DNA of 64,000 nt from Streptococcus parasanguinis CC87K (GTDB taxonomy: Bacteria; Bacillota; Bacilli; Lactobacillales; Streptococcaceae): the NCBI RefSeq assembly GCF_000507765.1, contig NZ_KI669401.1, forward strand, positions 853,319 through 917,318. Direction: 5' to 3'. Made by a program: the position numbers and the translations under genes. Positions 59,330 through 64,000 of the stretch are shown here, piece after piece. The notes beneath the pieces are model-generated. The model ran no database searches. It saw only the letters and a program-made list of their open reading frames with translations, and was not told the DNA's origin. The number at the start of each line of letters is the position of its first letter. Position 1 is the stretch's first letter.

Positions 59330-60024
59330 TAGGTCCCCCTTTCCAGCTTGCTATCTGAGGAGATCACTCCGTCACGAATGACGATGCGACGATGCGCAAA
59401 GGCTGCAATTTCTGGCTCGTGTGTAACCATGATAATGGTTTTTCCTTCTTGGTTTAGCTTGGTCAACAAGTCCATTATTTGCTCTCCCGTCTTGGTATCT
59501 AGGGCACCAGTCGGCTCATCTGCTAAGACAATGGCTGGCTGATTGACGAGAGCTCGAGCGATCGCTACCCGCTGTTTTTGACCTCCAGAGAGTTCCGAAG
59601 GCAAATGGTGCATGCGAGAATGGAGCTCTACCTTTTCAAGGTACTGCTCAGCTAATTCTTTCCGTTTAGCAGGATGAACTCCTGCATAAATGAGAGGCAG
59701 TTCCACATTTTGAAAGGCATTGAGCTTAGAGAGAAGAAAGAATTGTTGAAAGACAAAACCGATCTGTTCATTTCGAACACGTGCTAATTTTTTCTCACTG
59801 AGATTTCCAACCTCCTGACCTTCTAGAAAATACTCTCCACTGGTAGGGCGGTCCAACAAGCCAATGACGTTCATCAAGGTCGATTTCCCTGAGCCAGATG
59901 GACCCATAATGGCCACAAATTCTCCCTCTTCGACTTCTAAATCGATGTCTTTTAAGACACGAAGTTCCTGGTCCCCGTTTTTATAGGTTTTATTGATTCC
60001 TTTTAGTTCAATCAATTTTGTCAT
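59329..60024 (-). CDS. MacB/LolD-type ABC ATPase
   Basis: A 231-aa ATPase with Walker [10 protein letters not shown] (about residues 39-47), signature LSGGQKQR and Walker B IVLADEP. The start MTKLIELKG at 60024 follows a weak GGAAA; it overlaps the upstream adaptor gene by 17 bp, so coupling is likely. Works with the adjacent permease and MFP. Confidence 0.93.
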   Translation of the reverse strand: MTKLIELKGINKTYKNGDQELRVLKDIDLEVEEGEFVAIMGPSGSGKSTLMNVIGLLDRPTSGEYFLEGQEVGNLSEKKLARVRNEQIGFVFQQFFLLSKLNAFQNVELPLIYAGVHPAKRKELAEQYLEKVELHSRMHHLPSELSGGQKQRVAIARALVNQPAIVLADEPTGALDTKTGEQIMDLLTKLNQEGKTIIMVTHEPEIAAFAHRRIVIRDGVISSDSKLERGT

Positions 60025-61165
60025 ATTTTCCGATCTCTTTTCCATCTTCCAGTTTCTCATTAGGCTTCACAATAACTTGAGCATCTTTCTTCAAGCCTGA
60101 CAAGATTTCCTGATTTTCAGCATCGGCGTTACCAAGCGTCACTTTTACTTTCTTAGCCTTGCCATTTTCGACCGTCCATACATAACTCGTATCCCCATCA
60201 GCCATGACACTTGTCACGGGAACAAGGGGATGTTGAGTAGAACTTTTGACTTCAATATTGACAGAAAAGCCTTGTTTGAGTTCCCCAATCTCACTGGTAA
60301 TATCCACTGTGAATGGGTACTTGGCTCCACCGCTTCCTTGTGTTCCACCTGCTGCATTGGTGCCTGCTTGACCCGCGTCGGTCGGATAGTTGGCTACATA
60401 AGAAATCTTTCCTGTCCAGGTTTTATCCGGATAAACCTTGGAAGTGAGGACCACTTCCTGACCTTCAGAGATATTGGCCAAATTGTATTCAGACAATTCC
60501 CCTTTGACTTGTAAATTCCCGTTGCTCACAATGTGAACCAGAGTTTGGTTGGTCCCTGTAGTCGATTTTGAAACATCTTTATTGACTTCGACCACAGTGC
60601 CATCTGTATTACTCTTGACTGTTGTCGCATCCAGAAGTGCCTTAGCCTTGTTCATATTATCAACCGCATCAGACTTGGCATCTCGTAAATCGCTAGCTTG
60701 AGAATCAACAGTGCGTTGGGTCTGTGAAGCTGACTTGGCATCTGCTTCTTCATCTCCTGTCGTATCAATGCTCACACCATTTGTCAGTAAATCATTTAAC
60801 TGACGATCTGCCTTATTGACAGCACGAACGGCTGCATCGTAAGCTGTTTGGGCCTCCGTACTGCTATATTGAACGATTGGCTGACCGGCCGTCACTTGAT
60901 CTCCTACATTGACCAAAATCGACTGCAAATCACCTTTGGTTCCATCAAAATAGACATACTGCTCCTGATTGGCAGTGACCTTCCCAGTTAACAAGACCGA
61001 AGAAGCGATCGAGCCATCCTTGACCGTTTGCACCATTAGAGTTTCTTTCGTGACTGCTTGATCAGGAGTACTTGGATGTGAAAACACCATCACACTTCCT
61101 GTTCCAATCACCGCAATTGCCGCACCTGCGGCTGTAAATAGTTGCCATTTTTTCAATTTCTTCAT
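60008..61165 (-). CDS. Membrane-fusion/adaptor protein (HlyD-like, YknX/MacA type)
   Basis: A 385-aa adaptor: N-terminal TM (WQLFTAAGAAIAVIGTGSVMVF, residues about 7-28), lipoyl-like halves (GKVTANQEQYVYFDGTKGDL, AGQPIVQYSSTEAQTAYDAA), a coiled-coil hairpin near 110-180, and a barrel domain (TWTGKISYVANYPT). In the YknWXYZ-type exporters the MFP is essential for peptide/antimicrobial export. It opens the operon. Confidence 0.92.
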   Translation of the reverse strand: MKKLKKWQLFTAAGAAIAVIGTGSVMVFSHPSTPDQAVTKETLMVQTVKDGSIASSVLLTGKVTANQEQYVYFDGTKGDLQSILVNVGDQVTAGQPIVQYSSTEAQTAYDAAVRAVNKADRQLNDLLTNGVSIDTTGDEEADAKSASQTQRTVDSQASDLRDAKSDAVDNMNKAKALLDATTVKSNTDGTVVEVNKDVSKSTTGTNQTLVHIVSNGNLQVKGELSEYNLANISEGQEVVLTSKVYPDKTWTGKISYVANYPTDAGQAGTNAAGGTQGSGGAKYPFTVDITSEIGELKQGFSVNIEVKSSTQHPLVPVTSVMADGDTSYVWTVENGKAKKVKVTLGNADAENQEILSGLKKDAQVIVKPNEKLEDGKEIGKYDKID

Positions 61166-61197
61166 CGTTTTTCTCCATCAAAGAAAGCGTTTTTTTC

Positions 61198-61217
61198 TAT
61201 ACCATAGTATACCATAT
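61198..61217 (-). promoter_or_regulatory. Tandem direct repeat over the MFP operon promoter
   Basis: TATACCATAG and TATACCATAT follow each other with no gap. The minus strand -10 TATACT (61206-61211) with upstream TGG lies inside them. Confidence 0.5.
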
Positions 61218-61285
61218 TTCCTTACTTTTCTATCTAAAATTGACACAGCAAAATGAAATTTAAATGCTTGGGAAATGCTAAACCC

Positions 61286-61314
61286 TTGACTTTTGTAACA
61301 GTTGATATTACAAT
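61286..61314 (+). promoter_or_regulatory. gor promoter
   Basis: TTGACT (61286-61291), 17-bp spacer, TACAAT (61309-61314). Confidence 0.7.
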
Positions 61315-61343
61315 CAAACTGAAATCCCATTTAGGAGGAAAAC

Positions 61344-62693
61344 ATGAAAGAATTTGATATTATTTCAATCGGTGGAGGTAGTGGAGGAATCGCTACGATG
61401 AACCGGGCTGGGGAGCACGGAGCACGCGCTGCTGTCATCGAAGAAAAACAATTGGGGGGCACCTGTGTCAACAGAGGATGTGTGCCTAAAAAGATTATGT
61501 GGTATGGTGCACAAATTGCAGAAGCCATTCGCGATTACGGGCCAGACTATGGTTTTACTTCTGAACAGACCAAATTTGATTTTGCAACCTTAAGAAAAAA
61601 TCGTGAAGCCTATATTGATCGTTCTCGGAATTCTTATGATGGTAGTTTCAAACGCAATGGAGTCGAACTGATTGAAGGTCGTGCTCGTTTTGTGGATGCT
61701 CATACGGTTGAGGTAAATGGAGAGACCATCAAAGCCAAGCATATTGTAATTGCGACAGGAGCCTATCCTCATATTCCTTCTGTTCCTGGAGCAGAATTTG
61801 GCGAAACATCCGATGATGTCTTTGCTTGGGAGGAACTTCCAAAGTCTATTGCTATAATTGGAGCTGGCTACATTGCGGTAGAATTAGCCGGTGTACTTCA
61901 CCATCTAGGCGTTCAAACGGACCTCTTCATTCGAAAAGATCGGGTATTACGTAGTTTTGATTCTTCCATTTCTGATGGTTTAATGGAAGAAATGGAAAAA
62001 CAAAGACTTCCTCTTCACAAGCATAAGGTTCCCATGAAGCTTGAAAAATTAACAGACGGACGTGTCAAGGTTTACTTTGAAGATATGACCAGCCATGTAG
62101 CGGAACATGTCATCTGGGCAACCGGACGCAAACCAAATGTCCAGGATCTCAATCTAGAAGCTGCAGGCGTCACCTTAAATGAAAAAGGATTCATTGCAGT
62201 GGATGAATACCAGAATACAGTGATTCCAGGAATCTATGCTCTTGGGGATGTCACAGGAGAAAAAGAATTAACTCCTGTCGCTATTAAAGCTGGACGCACT
62301 CTTTCTGAACGACTATTCAATGGAAAAGTGAATGCCAAAATGGATTATACAAACATCCCGACCGTTGTCTTTTCTCACCCTGCTATCGGAACCGTTGGCC
62401 TAACGGAGGAAGAAGCCCAGCAAACTTATGGTAAAGAGAATATCAAAGTCTATACTTCTCAATTTGCTTCCATGTACACCGCTGTTACCCAACACCGCCA
62501 GCAGGCAAAATTTAAACTCATCACTGCGGGGCCAGAAGAAAAAGTCGTTGGTCTCCATGGACTTGGATATGGCGTGGACGAAATGATCCAAGGATTTGCC
62601 GTTGCTATCAAGATGGGAGCGACAAAAGCCGATTTCGATGCAACTGTCGCCATTCACCCAACTGGATCCGAAGAATTTGTGACCATGAGATAA
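61344..62693 (+). CDS. gor: Glutathione-disulfide reductase
   Basis: A 449-aa FAD/NADPH disulfide reductase. FAD-binding [11 protein letters not shown] (residues 10-20), redox Cys41 and Cys46 in [16 protein letters not shown](P) motif [12 protein letters not shown], and the catalytic His438/Glu443 pair in HPTGSEE. In oral streptococci Gor keeps imported or made glutathione reduced against peroxide. Ribosome site AGGAGG. No glutathione synthase gene is nearby. Confidence 0.96.
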   Translation: MKEFDIISIGGGSGGIATMNRAGEHGARAAVIEEKQLGGTCVNRGCVPKKIMWYGAQIAEAIRDYGPDYGFTSEQTKFDFATLRKNREAYIDRSRNSYDGSFKRNGVELIEGRARFVDAHTVEVNGETIKAKHIVIATGAYPHIPSVPGAEFGETSDDVFAWEELPKSIAIIGAGYIAVELAGVLHHLGVQTDLFIRKDRVLRSFDSSISDGLMEEMEKQRLPLHKHKVPMKLEKLTDGRVKVYFEDMTSHVAEHVIWATGRKPNVQDLNLEAAGVTLNEKGFIAVDEYQNTVIPGIYALGDVTGEKELTPVAIKAGRTLSERLFNGKVNAKMDYTNIPTVVFSHPAIGTVGLTEEEAQQTYGKENIKVYTSQFASMYTAVTQHRQQAKFKLITAGPEEKVVGLHGLGYGVDEMIQGFAVAIKMGATKADFDATVAIHPTGSEEFVTMR

Positions 62694-62725
62694 AAAATAA
62701 GCTTGAAGTCCTTGTACTTCAAGTT

Positions 62726-62759
62726 AAAAGGACTATTTCAATAAATAATAGTCCTTTTT
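62726..62759 (+). terminator. gor terminator
   Basis: AAAAGGACTATT pairs with AATAGTCCTTTT around a loop; a separate small hairpin CTTGAAGT/ACTTCAAG precedes it. Confidence 0.85.
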
Positions 62760-62834
62760 CATTTATCTAATATTGGTAAAAGCCTTAAAATTTACAATAT
62801 AAAATATTTTTATATTTAAAACTTCACTAATTTG

Positions 62835-63002
62835 TGATATAATTCACTTTGTAGGATGTCTTTTTCGACTGCAGACTAGTGGGAGGTGCATTTTTATTGG
62901 TGTTGTCTTGAAAAAGCGACCTATGAAATTTCTCAATTTTGTAAGTTTTTGGCAACCACATACAAATTGATGTAAATGATTGGAGACAAATGGGAGAAGA
63001 AA
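62835..63002 (+). promoter_or_regulatory. Extended -10 promoter and 5' leader of the adhesin gene
   Basis: TGATATAAT (62835-62843) is a good extended -10 with TTTAAA near the -35. The leader to the ATG is about 150 nt and contains GTCTTTTTC (62858) complementary, with one bulge, to GAAAAAGCGAC (about 62911), a possible long-range hairpin. Nothing else resembling a known riboswitch is recognised in the 309-bp gap after gor. Confidence 0.5.
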
Positions 63003-64000
63003 ATGAATCAAAAGAATCTAAGTAGACTTGTAAAAGTCTTCTTTCTTATATTTTTACCATTATTATTTATCATATTTTCGCAATCCGATATGGTAAAAGC
63101 TGGAGATGTAAGTAACAATATTAGCTCACTTACTGTTTCATCTCAAGAAATCACAGATGGGGGACAAACAACCGTTAAGTTTACATTTGATGAGCATGCC
63201 CAAAAGATTCAACCAGGGGATACATTAAAAGTTAATTGGACTAGTTCTGGAACTATCTTTGGTGTAGGATTTAAAAAGACTATTCCACTGAGTATTGATG
63301 GAACTTATGTTGGAGACATGGTCATTACAGATGGATCTGCGACGGTGACTTTTAATGAAGGCATCAAAAACCTTCAAAACATCCGCGGTTGGGGTGAGTT
63401 TGAGATTGAAGGGCATAATGATACAGCAACCGATAAGGAGCATGTCGGGAAATTCACTATTATTAGTGGAGCTAGAAAAGTAGAATTAAACGTTAAGAAA
63501 ATGGCTACTGGTGTTAACAGCGCTCCATTCTATCTCAAAGCGGGTGATATGCACGCGAATGATCCTGAACATATTCTTTGGACACTAACCATTAATGCAA
63601 TGAACTTAGATGTAGATGGTGATGTTCGTGTTGAAGATGACATCCAAGGTGGTCATTCACTTGTAAAAGATAGTTTTAGTATTACTACTACAGGTAACAA
63701 ACCAGGATATTACGGTGGCTCAACTGCTATCGATGATTTCTTAGCAGACTTTCCTGGAGCAACTTTCACAATTGACGCAACCGGAAAAATTAAGGTTACT
63801 ATTCCTCAAAGTGAAATTAATAAGACTGGCGTCCTGATCTTTTACCAGACTAAAGTAGAGAATGAAAATCAAAAGAATTTCTTAAATAATACTAAGGTAT
63901 GGTATCACGTTAAAGGTGAGCAAGCCGTTGTTGCCAAGGAAGTTAATGCATCTGTTGCAAATATTAATGCAAACGGTGGTGTGGATGGCGATATGACATC
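63003..64000 (+). CDS. Large secreted surface protein/adhesin, N-terminal part
   Basis: Open frame from ATG at 63003 (GGGAG about 7 nt upstream) to the window end, 332 codons. A signal peptide (about residues 1-36; FFLIFLPLLFIIFSQSDMVKAG) is followed by modules like the MSCRAMM N-subdomains: VSSQEITDGGQTTVKFTFDEHAQKIQPGDTLKVNW then GTYVGDMVITDGSATVTFNEGI, resembling collagen/fibrinogen-binding Ig-like folds (Cna/SdrD type). A Cna-like region YLKAGDMHANDPEHILWTLTINA follows. The LPxTG anchor expected at the C-terminus is outside the window. Confidence 0.85.
   Translation, partial: MNQKNLSRLVKVFFLIFLPLLFIIFSQSDMVKAGDVSNNISSLTVSSQEITDGGQTTVKFTFDEHAQKIQPGDTLKVNWTSSGTIFGVGFKKTIPLSIDGTYVGDMVITDGSATVTFNEGIKNLQNIRGWGEFEIEGHNDTATDKEHVGKFTIISGARKVELNVKKMATGVNSAPFYLKAGDMHANDPEHILWTLTINAMNLDVDGDVRVEDDIQGGHSLVKDSFSITTTGNKPGYYGGSTAIDDFLADFPGATFTIDATGKIKVTIPQSEINKTGVLIFYQTKVENENQKNFLNNTKVWYHVKGEQAVVAKEVNASVANINANGGVDGDMT

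Overview
The window is ordinary low-GC Firmicute chromosome, almost certainly Streptococcus of the mitis/sanguinis/parasanguinis type. Supporting evidence: MurM and MurN branching enzymes, PavA/RqcH, EzrA, a glutathione reductase, an Mn-riboswitch-controlled MgtA/CaxP P-type ATPase, ftsW next to ppc, pheS-GNAT-pheT, and high protein similarity (from memory) to pneumococcal orthologues. I could not run searches, so the species is not fixed. No rRNA, tRNA, CRISPR array, prophage or intact IS element was recognised.

Layout. 1-6.2 kb holds two ABC exporter operons with local repressors (TetR-ATPase-permease, cut at the left edge; small membrane protein-XRE-DUF3169-ATPase-ABC-2 permease), separated by an aldo/keto reductase. 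6.3-11.2 kb is a GNAT gene and the T-box-controlled pheS-GNAT-pheT operon. 11.3-13.2 kb has a ParB-like protein and a tryptophan T-box driving a solitary TrpX-type binding protein. 13.3-19.9 kb has rqcH/pavA, a MITE-like repeat, acetolactate decarboxylase, a TPR protein, an AI-2E-family membrane protein, a lactonase and a 61-aa protein. 20-28.9 kb has enolase, a DUF1694 protein, glycerate kinase-serB, ezrA, gyrB-HAD and a DJ-1 protein. 28.9-38.2 kb has rodA, a YeiH-type protein, a DinG-type exonuclease/helicase, an MBL hydrolase, prfB (with programmed frameshift)-ftsE-ftsX and a metallophosphoesterase. 38.3-42.6 kb has a second MITE-like element, an aquaporin, mgtA with its riboswitch and a DUF1934 protein. 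42.7-47.2 kb is an HD-HAD-murM-murN run. 47.3-54.9 kb has tpiA, tuf, ppc, ftsW and a GH25 lysozyme. 55-57.7 kb has ybaK, a phosphoglycerate-mutase-family gene and lysS. 58-61.2 kb is an MFP-ATPase-MacB exporter. 61.3 kb to the end has gor and the N-terminal part of a large secreted adhesin.

Themes. Several cell-division and wall genes cluster here (ezrA, rodA, ftsEX, ftsW, murMN, GH25), mixed with glycolysis (eno, tpiA) and translation (pheST, tuf, lysS, prfB). RNA-level regulation is rich: two T-boxes (Phe, Trp), one yybP-ykoY riboswitch and the RF2 recoding site. The most unusual recurring signal is a set of six genes (DUF1694, HAD, DinG-type, metallophosphoesterase, HD, GH25) in which a promoter -10 element, mostly of the extended TGn type, lies only 6-11 nt upstream of the ATG with no Shine-Dalgarno sequence, predicting leaderless or near-leaderless mRNAs. 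The best candidates for little-described biology are that set, the XRE/DUF3169/ABC-2 operon with its repeated operator, the orphan T-box TrpX, and the two hairpin-rich mobile repeats.
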